Notes: generated from the sequence alone by a model not told the origin. A stretch of 64,000 nt of DNA from Bdellovibrionales bacterium (GCA_018266295.1 JAFEAQ010000008.1:186001-250000), one strand, 5' to 3'. Positions 1 through 7,320 are shown, counted from the first letter of the stretch. Made by a program: numbers and translations.

Positions 1-146
1 TAATTAGACACCGCCTTGCCAAATTCAGTCTGTTTTGTTGCCTGGCTGTGCCTTTTAATATGGAGGCTACTATATCCGTTTTCGCATGGTCTTGTGATTG
101 CATGGGGGTTGGTATGTAAACAACATAACAATCAGGAGGATATCCT

Positions 147-446
147 ATGAAAAAGTTAACAGCATTTTTGGCTCTCGCAATCAGCATGACTTCAACAATG
201 GCTTTCGCTGACAGCCAGGTCGAAGTTCAAACAGCTAAGAACCGTGAAAACACGATCAACATCACAATCACTGGCGAAGCTGCAGAACAAATCTCAGCTC
301 AGCTTTCAAAAAACGGCATTAACATGAGAAGAGAGCCTTTCTCAGGCGCCATGGTTCAGTCAGGCACGGGCATCCGCTGCATCACTGAACACAGCAGCAA
401 GCCCCTCTACTGCTCAATCTCCGTAGTAGGCACAGAAGTAAATTAA
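147..446 (+). CDS. small exported protein, unknown function
   Basis: This 99-residue protein begins with a clear Sec signal peptide: two lysines, a hydrophobic run, and a likely cleavage after AFA near residue 21, so the mature protein should be periplasmic or secreted. The remaining part is mostly beta-like with two cysteines (in GIRCI and LYCSI) that could form a disulfide. A strong ribosome binding site, AGGAGGA at 134-140, supports the ATG. It is a single-gene unit, followed at once by a rho-independent terminator. I do not recognise the family and infer no function. Confidence 0.8.
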   Translation: MKKLTAFLALAISMTSTMAFADSQVEVQTAKNRENTINITITGEAAEQISAQLSKNGINMRREPFSGAMVQSGTGIRCITEHSSKPLYCSISVVGTEVN

Positions 447-475
447 AAAGAATCAAGCACAACAGCTTGTACTGA

Positions 476-508
476 AGCCACTGAGCACCACTCAGTGGCT
501 TTTTTATT
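476..508 (+). terminator. rho-independent terminator
   Basis: A perfect 10-bp stem (AGCCACTGAG at 476-485 with CTCAGTGGCT at 491-500) and a 5-nt loop are followed by a T tract. It ends the small exported protein gene. Confidence 0.92.
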
Positions 509-555
509 TCTAAATAACTTTCCCCGAAACGCCCTCGCGCTAGTTTCAGTGATAT

Positions 556-745
556 TTACGGAATTGAGTGATGGAACAAATTTGGGGGCGGAGGCAGGGA
601 ACTCCTCTGTGGGGGCCTTCGGTGGCGCATGGATGCGCGAACCCGCCCGAAAGGGCGGGCACCGACGAGCGAGGAGGCGTGCCCCCACAGAGGAGTTCCC
701 TGCCTTCGTCACCAAATCCTTGTTCAAGACCATCCAACTCCGTAA
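556..745. repeat. 190-nt near-palindrome with three-way-junction core
   Basis: Two long arms pair with each other. The best part is a perfect 25-bp inverted repeat (592-616 with 681-705). Outside it, CCAAAT at 712-717 pairs with 580-585, and TTACGGA at 556-562 pairs with TCCGTAA at 739-745, with imperfect matching in between. Inside it, TCGGTG 619-624 pairs with CACCGA 660-665 and encloses two hairpins, GCGCAT/ATGCGC at 625-638 and CCCGCCC-GAAA-GGGCGGG at 642-659 with a GNRA tetraloop. It could be a miniature inverted-repeat element or a structured RNA gene; the sequence alone does not decide. Confidence 0.85.
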
Positions 746-875
746 CATAATCACTGCAAGGTCTAGGAAGACCTAGACCTAAGTACGTAATTCTAAAAAT
801 ATTTTTTTAAGCCCCAATCCCAATGCTTTCGCACACAAGACGCGCTGAGCCAAAGATCCAACTGGACCAAGGGCC

Positions 876-902
876 TAAAGTTTCCTGGACCAAGGCCGAG
901 AA
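876..902 (+). promoter_or_regulatory. sigma-28 (FliA)-type promoter of first flagellin
   Basis: TAAAGTTT at 876-883, 11 nt, then GCCGAGAA at 895-902. This is one base from the enterobacterial FliA consensus TAAAGTTT-N11-GCCGATAA. Transcription would begin near 909, about 220 nt before the flagellin ATG. Confidence 0.8.
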
Positions 903-980
903 GTACGGTGTACACGTTGGAGCTAAAACCTCGGGACCTTTGTCTAGCAGTCACTCGGCAAAACCTCCTTAGGCGGATAG

Positions 981-1070
981 CTCGCCTCTCTGAAGGGACA
1001 GTCACCCCGTCAGAGAGTGCGAGCCCGCTCCAATCTAAAAAAACATTTTAACGTAACTATTTTTTTAGAA
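981..1070 (+). promoter_or_regulatory. structured 5' leader of first flagellin
   Basis: Downstream of the predicted start site, GCTCGC/GCGAGC plus TCTCTGA/TCAGAGA form a long hairpin at 981-1025. A second A/T hairpin follows at 1036-1069 (CTAAAAAAA with TTTTTTTAG). The leader is unusually long for a flagellin and could control stability or translation. Confidence 0.5.
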
Positions 1071-1128
1071 CTCCAGCGCGAGCTTCGGTGGGTCGGAACC
1101 GCGTTGGCTTTATCCTAAGGAGGATACA

Positions 1129-1953
1129 ATGGGCTTAAGAATTCAGACCAATATGGCGTCTATCTCGGCACAAAGGGTGTTGTCGGTTCAGCAAAAGAGA
1201 GCTGAACATGCGACGGCGGCCTTAGCTTCTGGTTCGCGTATCGTGCATGCATCGGATGATGCTGCCGGCCTCGCGATCTCTGAAAATATCCGCGGTCAGG
1301 TTCGTGGTATTGCTCAGGCCAGAAACAATGCGTTCAATGCAACTTCAGCAATTCAAGTGTCTGAGGGTGGATTGAACGAAATCAGTAACATCTTGATCCG
1401 TTTGCGTGAGTTGGGAGTACAAGCTGCTTCTGACCATATCGGTGAGCGCGAACGCGGATTCTTGAATCTAGAGGCAACACAACTCACTCAAGAGGCCGAT
1501 CGTATCGCTAAAACCACAGTGTTTGGTGATAAACGACTCTTGGACGGCTCCGGCGGTAAGATGGAGTTCCAGGTGGGTGCCTTCGCCGGTGATGAGAATA
1601 TTATTAAGTACGATCTGGGTGCGAATGCAACTGGCTCTGAACTGGGTATCGATGGTCTTGAAGTCGGTACGAAATCAGACGCTCGTTCCGCTTTGAAAAC
1701 AGTCGATGATGCCCTCGTGAAAGTCAGCTCCCTCAGAGCGAACTTCGGTGCGGTCCAAAGTCGCTTGGATTCAACAGTGAGCAACTTGGATATCCAGTAC
1801 GAAAACTTAACGGCTGCGAACTCTCGTATCCGTGACACAGACGTAGCGAAAGAAACATCTGAGATGACGTCTGCCAATATCTTGCAACAAGCAGCGGTAG
1901 GGGTTTTGGCTCAAGCCAATCAAACACCAGCGGTTGCATTGAAGCTCTTATAA
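1129..1953 (+). CDS. fliC: flagellin (first copy)
   Basis: Filament subunit of 274 residues, close to the short flagellins that have only D0/D1 domains. The N-terminus (GLRIQTNMAS, LASGSRI, SDDAAGLAISE) and C-terminus (AANSRIRDTDVA, ETSEMT, NILQQA, ALKLL) are the conserved helices that pack in the filament core. The middle, about residues 145-190, is variable. The start has a strong AAGGAGG at 1117-1123. Compared with the second copy, the N-terminal segment is more divergent (QKRAEHATAA). A sigma-28-type promoter and a 220-nt structured leader precede it. Bdellovibrio carries several non-identical flagellins, so tandem copies are expected. Confidence 0.97.
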   Translation: MGLRIQTNMASISAQRVLSVQQKRAEHATAALASGSRIVHASDDAAGLAISENIRGQVRGIAQARNNAFNATSAIQVSEGGLNEISNILIRLRELGVQAASDHIGERERGFLNLEATQLTQEADRIAKTTVFGDKRLLDGSGGKMEFQVGAFAGDENIIKYDLGANATGSELGIDGLEVGTKSDARSALKTVDDALVKVSSLRANFGAVQSRLDSTVSNLDIQYENLTAANSRIRDTDVAKETSEMTSANILQQAAVGVLAQANQTPAVALKLL

Positions 1954-2187
1954 TAAAATTTCACTGAAAGTTTCAGTGATACAAAATGGTGGGTCTGTGA
2001 GAGTGAGTGCTCGCAGATCTGCCAAGCCTTCAAGAATCTGGTTTGTCATTGCGGACAATATTTGAGGAGTTGGTGCAATCCTGACCGATTGCGCGAACTC
2101 TTGAGATAAATTTTAAAGGAGCTCCAGCGGGAACGGAGTTTCGAAATTATTACGAGTAGTCGCCCACAAAAACTACTCTTAAGCCCA
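1954..2187 (+). other. structured untranslated region after first flagellin
   Basis: No gene is seen in this roughly 230-nt stretch before the terminator. It carries hairpins: TCACTGA/TCAGTGA at about 1965-1984, a long helix around 2065-2104 that includes GCAATC/GATTGC (2075-2080 with 2087-2092) and AGGAGTT/AACTCTT, and GAGTAGT/ACTACTC around 2152-2179. It may be a long flagellin 3' UTR or a small RNA processed from it. Confidence 0.45.
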
Positions 2188-2225
2188 CCCCGGGAGGCGC
2201 AAGCCTTTCGGGGTTTTTTATTTTT
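2188..2225 (+). terminator. rho-independent terminator
   Basis: CCCCG at 2188-2192 pairs with CGGGG at 2209-2213. Inside is a second small helix, AGGC-GCAA-GCCT. A T-rich tail starts at 2214. It ends the flagellin transcription unit about 260 nt after the stop codon. Confidence 0.85.
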
Positions 2226-2289
2226 GCGGCTTTCCTTGAATTTCCTCGCGCCTCTGTTTCTAATATTGAAATCATACAGAGGAGTCCGC

Positions 2290-3303
2290 ATGCGCCAATG
2301 GGTGTTTATTCTTTTATCTACCGCGTTTCTATTGTCCTGCCAAACCACACCGAAGTGCGGGCCAGAGGTGCGTGCGGCTTTTGACGTGGGCTCAGGCTCA
2401 ACCAAAATGAAAGTGGTGGAGTTCAATACCTGCACGCAGGATGTAACGCAAACGGTGCTCGAAGATCAGGTGAAGGTCGATTACCGCGAGGCCCTTGAAA
2501 AGAATGCGGCTGGAGAGTTTCCAGAGTCTGTTCAAACCGAAGGCTTAGCAGCTTTGGAGAAGTTGAAAGGCGAAGCTCAATCTAAAGGAGCTAAGAAGTT
2601 TACAGGTATTGCAACAGCAGCTTTTCGCCAAGCTAAAAACGCCGAGAGTTTCGTGAAAGCCATTGGCGAGAAGCTGGCTATTCCCCTAAAGGTGATCTCG
2701 CAAAGCGAAGAGGCCTTCTTGGGCTTTCAAGCAGCCCGTGGGAAAGTCAAAGTTTCTAGTGCGGATCTTGTAGTTTGGGATATCGGCGGCGGTAGCATGC
2801 AGATGACGAGCGTCGACGATACGTTAAAGCCAACTGTTTATTACGGCAATCTCGCTTCAGTCAGTTTTAAAAATCAGGTCATTGCAAAAATTCAGAAAAA
2901 AAATCCCGACAAGGTTACTTCACCAAATCCGTTAAAGAAAAAGAATGTAAAGCCATCTGTCGCTCTTGCGGAAGCAGAAGCGTCTGCGACAGTGCCGGCT
3001 AACATCAAAAAGAAATTCGCAAATCCTGAAATCGTGGTTGTCGGTATCGGTGGTGTTTTAGCAAAATCGCTGCCTCGTCAGATGATTGCCGGCAGTGCAA
3101 TGACTCAAGAAACGATTCAGGCGGCACTCGAGATTCGCTCAAATATGACTGATGCTCAGATTAATGACCAATATGCGGCGACCGAAGTGACAAACCTTGC
3201 GTTGGTATTTGGCTTTATGAAAGCATTAGGTATGAAGTCCTACCAGCCGGCTGATGTGAGTCTCGTGGATGCGCTTTGGTCTGATCCGTTGGTGTGGCAG
3301 TAG
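2290..3303 (+). CDS. Ppx/GppA-like phosphatase, lipoprotein
   Basis: The reading frame is open from 2224, but the ATG at 2290 is preceded by GAGGAG and starts a lipoprotein signal (MRQWVFILL...LLSC), so I use it; this gives 337 residues. The mature part belongs to the ASKHA fold of exopolyphosphatase/guanosine pentaphosphatase: a phosphate-1 loop FDVGSGSTK, an ATAAFRQA motif, a SQSEEAFLGF segment and the phosphate-2 loop VVWDIGGGS. Cytoplasmic Ppx/GppA enzymes normally have no signal, so an exported, lipid-anchored version is unusual; cytosolic polyphosphate or pppGpp cannot be assumed as substrate. It is shorter than classical Ppx and lacks the long C-terminal domain. Confidence 0.8.
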   Translation: MRQWVFILLSTAFLLSCQTTPKCGPEVRAAFDVGSGSTKMKVVEFNTCTQDVTQTVLEDQVKVDYREALEKNAAGEFPESVQTEGLAALEKLKGEAQSKGAKKFTGIATAAFRQAKNAESFVKAIGEKLAIPLKVISQSEEAFLGFQAARGKVKVSSADLVVWDIGGGSMQMTSVDDTLKPTVYYGNLASVSFKNQVIAKIQKKNPDKVTSPNPLKKKNVKPSVALAEAEASATVPANIKKKFANPEIVVVGIGGVLAKSLPRQMIAGSAMTQETIQAALEIRSNMTDAQINDQYAATEVTNLALVFGFMKALGMKSYQPADVSLVDALWSDPLVWQ

Positions 3304-3314
3304 AAGGAAAAACG

Positions 3315-3818
3315 ATGACACCTGAGTCCTTAAAAACGCGATTCTTCAGATACGGCATTAATCTTTATCCGATGTTCTTCGGCACCGGTGGCAAGGTGCT
3401 GTTTATCGCGGGCGACTGGAAGAAGGTGGTTGTGCGTTTATCCTTAAACATGTGGACGCGCAATTATGTTGGCACGATTTTCGGTGGCAGCCAGTTTTCT
3501 GCCACGGATCCAATGTACATGGTGATGCTGATTAATATACTCGGTGATGAATATGTCGTTTGGGATAAATCGGCATCGATTCAGTTTAAAAAGCCCGGCA
3601 AGGGAAAGCTCAAAGCTGAATTCATATACACGGACGACGAGCTCGAACTCATCAAACGTGTGACTGCTTCTGAAGGGAAATATGAGTTCACCAAATCCGT
3701 CAGCTGGTTTGATGAGTCTGGGGCGATCGTTTCAACGATTGATAAGAATATTTACGTGGCAACCAAGACTTTCTATAAAGCCCGTCGCGATCGCCGCGAG
3801 AAAGCTGACAATAATTAG
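3315..3818 (+). CDS. DUF4442 hotdog-fold protein
   Basis: The ATG at 3315 follows AGAAGGA and gives 167 residues; the frame also allows a GTG at 3294 overlapping the previous gene. The sequence fits the DUF4442 family of hotdog-fold proteins related to thioesterases: WTRNYVGTIFGGS and ATDPMYMVMLINIL match the region where active-site residues sit in these enzymes, followed by an alternating beta-strand pattern. Activity on acyl-CoA or other thioesters is an inference from family. It lies 11 nt after the Ppx-like gene and is probably co-transcribed with it. Its stop overlaps the stop of the convergent lipoprotein gene by 4 nt. Confidence 0.75.
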   Translation: MTPESLKTRFFRYGINLYPMFFGTGGKVLFIAGDWKKVVVRLSLNMWTRNYVGTIFGGSQFSATDPMYMVMLINILGDEYVVWDKSASIQFKKPGKGKLKAEFIYTDDELELIKRVTASEGKYEFTKSVSWFDESGAIVSTIDKNIYVATKTFYKARRDRREKADNN

Positions 3819-4261
3819 TACGGTGCCAGGTCCTTACATTGCTGCAGCGTCAGCCCAATAGGGCTGCTTAGCTGCGAATCGGGGAATGAGCGCACCCAAG
3901 AGTGGGCCGAGATCTCGATGCTCTTAAACTTGATATTGCGGCTTTTAGGGTACTTGAGATTCACAATGGTTGTGTTTTTGTCGAGCCAGCTTTTTTGCAG
4001 GCCTTCGGTCTGGATCTCTTTATCGTTTTCTGTCACGCGGATCTTGTACTTAAACATACGGATTTTGTAATTTTCATCCTGACAATCAAACTTCAACTTA
4101 ATCGAAATCGCGTTGGTGTTTGGCAACTCAATCACTGACACACCCAGGGGACGGGCTTTGAGCTTTGTCATCGTTTCACCCGTTGCAGGATCCGTCTGCG
4201 CGCTTTCAGAAGAGGCGCACGCTGTGATTATCAGTGCTACTAGCAGAAGAGTATTTTTCAT
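3815..4261 (-). CDS. putative lipoprotein, unknown function
   Basis: I start this at the ATG complementary to 4259-4261, because it gives a clean lipoprotein signal MKNTLLLVALIITAC; the frame extends 10 codons upstream without a signal. The mature part of about 130 residues is beta-rich, has two cysteines (FDCQDEN and QQCKDLAPY) and resembles no family I can name. It is convergent with the DUF4442 gene and is transcribed away from the second flagellin leader. Confidence 0.7.
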   Translation of the reverse strand: MKNTLLLVALIITACASSESAQTDPATGETMTKLKARPLGVSVIELPNTNAISIKLKFDCQDENYKIRMFKYKIRVTENDKEIQTEGLQKSWLDKNTTIVNLKYPKSRNIKFKSIEISAHSWVRSFPDSQLSSPIGLTLQQCKDLAPY

Positions 4262-4484
4262 TTTCACTCTTAGAGTTTTAGCAGCATCCATTGCGCTAGA
4301 CCAAGCCTTTCATCCGCCAAGACCAAGATCTCTTAGTATATAGTCCTGCATCCACCCGACGAGACTGTGGTCGGCCGTGGAAATTTCCTAGACCTTGATC
4401 CTGAAAATGCCGCCTAAAAGTCCTAAAAAGCAAAACCTTGGTCTAGTTCGCGCGCGACGATGGTCCAGTTCTGCTAGACGCGAC

Positions 4485-4511
4485 TAAAGACTTCCACGAC
4501 CTCGCCGAAAG
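4485..4511 (+). promoter_or_regulatory. sigma-28 (FliA)-type promoter of second flagellin
   Basis: TAAAGACT at 4485-4492, 11 nt, then GCCGAAAG at 4504-4511, the same spacing as the first flagellin promoter. The predicted leader is about 165 nt. Confidence 0.78.
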
Positions 4512-4636
4512 GTATGTCAACAGCAACGACGACACCTCGACCTGGACGGGCTGAGAGGGACTTAAGGAGTGACTGCCGAGAGTTCATCGCTAGCAGGCTC
4601 TAGAGGAAGAAGTGAAGTCACCAACGTGTACAAACA

Positions 4637-4677
4637 GGCGGTCTAAGTAGGTATAAGACCGCCAAAAAAATGGAGGT
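4637..4677 (+). promoter_or_regulatory. hairpin and ribosome binding site before second flagellin
   Basis: GGCGGTCT at 4637-4644 pairs perfectly with AGACCGCC at 4656-4663. Seven A residues and the ribosome binding site TGGAGGT (4671-4677) follow directly. A hairpin standing just 5' of the binding site may protect the mRNA or tune initiation. Confidence 0.6.
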
Positions 4678-4682
4678 CCCTC

Positions 4683-5516
4683 ATGGGAATCAGAATTTCG
4701 ACGAACGTAGCAGCTATCAATGCGCAGAGAACAATGGCTAATGGCCAGCGCGAAATCCAAAAGAGCATGGCTCAATTGGCTTCAGGTTCTCGTATCACTA
4801 AATCTGCAGACGACGCAGCAGGTTTGGCAATCAGTGAAAATTTAAAATCTCAAGGCCGTAGTATGGTCCAAGCTCAACGCAATGCCAACGATGGTATCTC
4901 AATGGTACAAACTGCTGAGGGTGGTTTGAACGAAGTGAGCAACATCTTGACTCGTATCCGTGAGTTGGGCATCCAAGCAGCTTCCGACACAGTAGGTGAT
5001 CGTGAGCGTGGTTTCACTGATAAAGAGGTTCAACAACTTAAATCAGAAATGCAACGTATCTCTCAAACAACTCGTTTCGGAAATACACAGCTTCTGAATG
5101 GTTCAGGTAATACATTCGATTTCCAAGTCGGTATCAACAATAACGACTCAGAAGATCGTATCAAGTATGATTCTTCTATGACAAATGCATCTATCGATGA
5201 GTTGGGCGTAGATGGTCTCGATTTCACAACTAAAGAAGGCGCACAATCAGCTTTGGCTAAATTGGATGACGCTCAATTTAAAGTGAACGGCTACCGCGCA
5301 AGTCTCGGTGCGATTCAAAATCGTTTGCAATCGACATCTGACAACTTGGGTGTAATGTATGAAAACATCTCTGCAGCAAACTCTCGTATCCGTGATACAG
5401 ACGTTGCAGCAGCAACTTCAGAGATGACTAGAAATAGCATTCTCTTGAACGCGAACACAAGCGTACTTGGTCAAGCTAACTCGACTCCACAGCTTGCTTT
5501 GAAACTCTTGGGTTAA
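4683..5516 (+). CDS. fliC: flagellin (second copy)
   Basis: Filament subunit of 277 residues with both conserved ends: GIRISTNVAAINAQR, LASGSRITKSADDAAGLAIS and SEGGLNE-type motifs at the N-terminus, and AANSRIRDTDVA, TSEMTRNSI and LALKLLG at the C-terminus. The variable centre (about residues 140-190, NNNDSEDRIKYDSS) differs from the first flagellin, so this is a diverged paralogue, not a recent duplicate. It has its own sigma-28-type promoter, leader and downstream hairpins, so the two flagellins can be expressed independently. It lies directly upstream of flaG. Confidence 0.97.
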   Translation: MGIRISTNVAAINAQRTMANGQREIQKSMAQLASGSRITKSADDAAGLAISENLKSQGRSMVQAQRNANDGISMVQTAEGGLNEVSNILTRIRELGIQAASDTVGDRERGFTDKEVQQLKSEMQRISQTTRFGNTQLLNGSGNTFDFQVGINNNDSEDRIKYDSSMTNASIDELGVDGLDFTTKEGAQSALAKLDDAQFKVNGYRASLGAIQNRLQSTSDNLGVMYENISAANSRIRDTDVAAATSEMTRNSILLNANTSVLGQANSTPQLALKLLG

Positions 5517-5550
5517 TTTTTAGAATTATAATAAAAAGATTTAAAAAGTT

Positions 5551-5637
5551 CTGGGAGGATGTTCTCCATTATCCTCCTAGTACCAACCTACCAGGGGAGT
5601 CGTCTCGGCTCTCCTGGGTACTTAGGTCCTGATTTTT
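5551..5637 (+). terminator. tandem hairpins after second flagellin
   Basis: The first hairpin pairs 5551-5560 with 5571-5580 (one G-T pair). The second pairs 5591-5602 with 5606-5617, 12 bp including two G-T pairs, with a 3-nt loop. A short T run (GATTTTTG) comes about 14 nt later, so termination may be partial. Confidence 0.55.
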
Positions 5638-5647
5638 GCTCGAAATT

Positions 5648-5674
5648 TAATCAATCTCGAGTAGAGACCGATAA
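5648..5674 (+). promoter_or_regulatory. sigma-28-type promoter at the flaG start
   Basis: TAATCAAT at 5648-5655, 11 nt, then ACCGATAA at 5667-5674, a close match to the FliA consensus. The flaG ATG at 5683 lies only 8 nt after it, so the transcript would have almost no leader. Confidence 0.6.
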
Positions 5675-5682
5675 GTAGGTTG

Positions 5683-6063
5683 ATGAATATCAAAGGTCTT
5701 TTAGGAAACATACTACCAACGAGTCCGATTCGGGGCGCCTCGAAAACTGAGAGAGCGATCAAATCCGATTCGACGACGGACCGCGATGCCAATGGGCAGC
5801 AGGCCGGCGGCGGTAATCAGGAACATCGTGAGCCGATGACTGATGAGCAAATCCAAAAAGCCCTCGAGCAACTCAGAAATCTTCCTGGAGTTAAAGACCA
5901 CAACTGGTCTGTTGAACTCACTCTCATCGAAAATAAGAAATTCGTCCTTGTCAAAGATACCAACGGCACAGTGATCCGCCGTATTCCTGAATTAGATCTA
6001 TGGACTCTTCCCGCGGGCAATGACCCTGGCGCGAAAGGCCAGCTCCTTAAGAAATCAGCTTAA
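5683..6063 (+). CDS. flaG: FlaG family flagellar protein
   Basis: A 126-residue protein starting at the ATG at 5683 (an in-frame TTG lies one codon upstream). The N-terminal half is polar and probably disordered; the C-terminal half holds the FlaG signature, a beta hairpin with VLVKDTNGTVIRRIPELDLW. FlaG proteins influence filament length and are commonly encoded between flagellin and fliD, as here. The only ribosome-binding-like sequence is GTAGG at 5675-5679, which overlaps the predicted transcription start. Confidence 0.85.
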   Translation: MNIKGLLGNILPTSPIRGASKTERAIKSDSTTDRDANGQQAGGGNQEHREPMTDEQIQKALEQLRNLPGVKDHNWSVELTLIENKKFVLVKDTNGTVIRRIPELDLWTLPAGNDPGAKGQLLKKSA

Positions 6064-6298
6064 ATCCGTTTATAGCCTCCTTTCGAAGAGGGACGAGCGC
6101 TTCCACACTTCCAAGCGAACTTTTTAAATAGCGAAAAAAAATCAGACACTTCAAAAAAGGAACACTGGGAACGCAGAAGTTCTATTCGAATATTTTTTGA
6201 AATCTGCCGCGATTTTTGACGAATTATATTTATTTTGGCTCGAGTATTTCTATTTTAAAAAGTCGGAGCTAACCTAATTACATCAAGGAGAATTCATT
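6064..6298 (+). other. AT-rich intergenic region before lipoprotein
   Basis: About 235 nt without a gene. A weak hairpin (CGCTT/AAGCG, 6098-6117) followed by TTTTTAAAT may end the flaG transcript. The rest is AT-rich and should hold the promoter of the next gene, but I see no confident hexamer pair. Confidence 0.35.
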
Positions 6299-7252
6299 AT
6301 GAAATCACGTTACTTGATTTTAGGTATCACAGCAGCTTCTATGTTATCTGCTTGCGGCGGAAAATTTAACGCCCCTAATTCCGTGGAATCTTCTCCGGCC
6401 AATAATAGTGCCTCAATCCCGGACTCTACGACTGGCAATACAGTTCCATCGAACAAAGTATTGCAAACTTTTGGCACAAGCCTTCGTCAAAAGTCTTCAT
6501 TATCAGAGTCGCAGGTCCTAGCGCTTTTAAATTCCGGAGCCGTTGCTATCAACGCCAGTGGTCTCGGTTCAAGCACTGATGTGAATGCCTTAATACCTAT
6601 TATTATTCAGGGAATCAGCCAAAATATCGGTACGACCATTCCTGGTTTGAACAGCTCACAGATCGCGACTCTTATCTCGGGACTTGGAACCTCTGCGATT
6701 GAAGCCTCGTTGGTGTCTTCTGGGGGCGCGATCTCCAATAGCCTGATTCAAAATATCTCAACGACGCTGTTTCAGAATCTTTCCGCGGCTGGGGTTAGCA
6801 ATGGAAATCTGTCTTCGGTATCGAGTGTTTTAATGAGCTCCTTGGTTTCTTATCTCGGAACCTCCGGCTTGCCATCGGCAAATCTGTCGGCCTTGTTGCA
6901 AAGTCTCTCTTCAGGTGCGGTTCTTGGTGTCGGTAATCTCAATGTTGCTAGTCTTGGTTCAGTTATTTTATCTGATATTTTAAATAAGATCGGCGCAGGA
7001 TCCATTCAAGGGCTTTCAGGTATTTCTAGCAGTAGTAGTGTGTTACAAACGCTTATAAACTCTTTGACTGCGGGATCTCAATCGGGCCTGTCTCAAGTTG
7101 TCAGTTCAAATTCATCACTGGGTTTGAATCTTAATCAATTGCTCTCGAATGTGATTTCCGGACAATCAGCCAATTTGGGCAAACTGGGACTCAACCCGAC
7201 AGAACAGCAAGTAATTTCAGTTTTGCTGCAATTGTTGCTGGCAAAAATTTAA
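6299..7252 (+). CDS. low-complexity Ser/Leu/Gly-rich lipoprotein
   Basis: A 317-residue lipoprotein (MKSRYLILGI...MLSACGG) with AAGGAG at 6285-6290. After a disordered Ser/Asn-rich linker (residues 20-60), the rest is almost entirely Ser, Leu, Gly, Asn, Ile and Val in an irregular repeat of the form LxxLLxxLxSG, with no cysteine and almost no charge from about 95 to 300. This looks like a repeated amphipathic surface or adhesin-like fold, but I do not recognise the family. It lies between flaG and fliD, which hints at a surface or sheath role without proving it. Confidence 0.75.
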   Translation: MKSRYLILGITAASMLSACGGKFNAPNSVESSPANNSASIPDSTTGNTVPSNKVLQTFGTSLRQKSSLSESQVLALLNSGAVAINASGLGSSTDVNALIPIIIQGISQNIGTTIPGLNSSQIATLISGLGTSAIEASLVSSGGAISNSLIQNISTTLFQNLSAAGVSNGNLSSVSSVLMSSLVSYLGTSGLPSANLSALLQSLSSGAVLGVGNLNVASLGSVILSDILNKIGAGSIQGLSGISSSSSVLQTLINSLTAGSQSGLSQVVSSNSSLGLNLNQLLSNVISGQSANLGKLGLNPTEQQVISVLLQLLLAKI

Positions 7253-7277
7253 TAGCAGAGACCGTTGATTTATCGCA

Positions 7278-7320
7278 AGAGGGGGCTTTCCACAGCTTGG
7301 ATCCAAGCAAGCCCCTCTCT
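7278..7320 (+). terminator. cruciform-like hairpin after lipoprotein
   Basis: AGAGGGGGCTT (7278-7288) pairs with AAGCCCCTCT (7309-7318) with one bulge and encloses a perfect 14-bp palindrome GCTTGGATCCAAGC at 7295-7308. There is no T tract, so it may block the polymerase only weakly or protect the 3' end. Confidence 0.5.

Larger units (their letters stand above)
447..1128. other. 682-nt intergenic region: terminator, palindromic element and flagellin leader
   Basis: No convincing gene is seen here. The region holds the terminator at 476-508, the near-palindrome at 556-745, a small hairpin at 759-780 (AGGTCTAG with CTAGACCT), a sigma-28-type promoter at 876-902 and the structured leader of the first flagellin. 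Open frames in both strands across 495-776 arise only because the GC-rich palindrome lacks stops; the two strands give mirror-like peptides. Confidence 0.7.
4262..4682. other. 421-nt intergenic region with promoter and second flagellin leader
   Basis: No gene is seen. It should contain a minus-strand promoter for the lipoprotein and the plus-strand sigma-28-type promoter at 4485-4511. A perfect 10-bp inverted repeat, CTAGACCAAG at 4296-4305 and CTTGGTCTAG at 4437-4446, brackets about 130 nt, and related words (AGACCAAGATC near 4319, CTAGACCTTGATC near 4388) lie between. Confidence 0.6.

Noticed and set aside
443-776. Overlapping open frames on both strands of up to about 100 codons
   Set aside because: They lie in the GC-rich near-palindrome; both strands give mirror-like peptides, with no ribosome binding site.
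793-1005. Minus-strand frame of 70 codons in the flagellin leader
   Set aside because: It runs through the predicted promoter and hairpins; no ribosome binding site and no family likeness.
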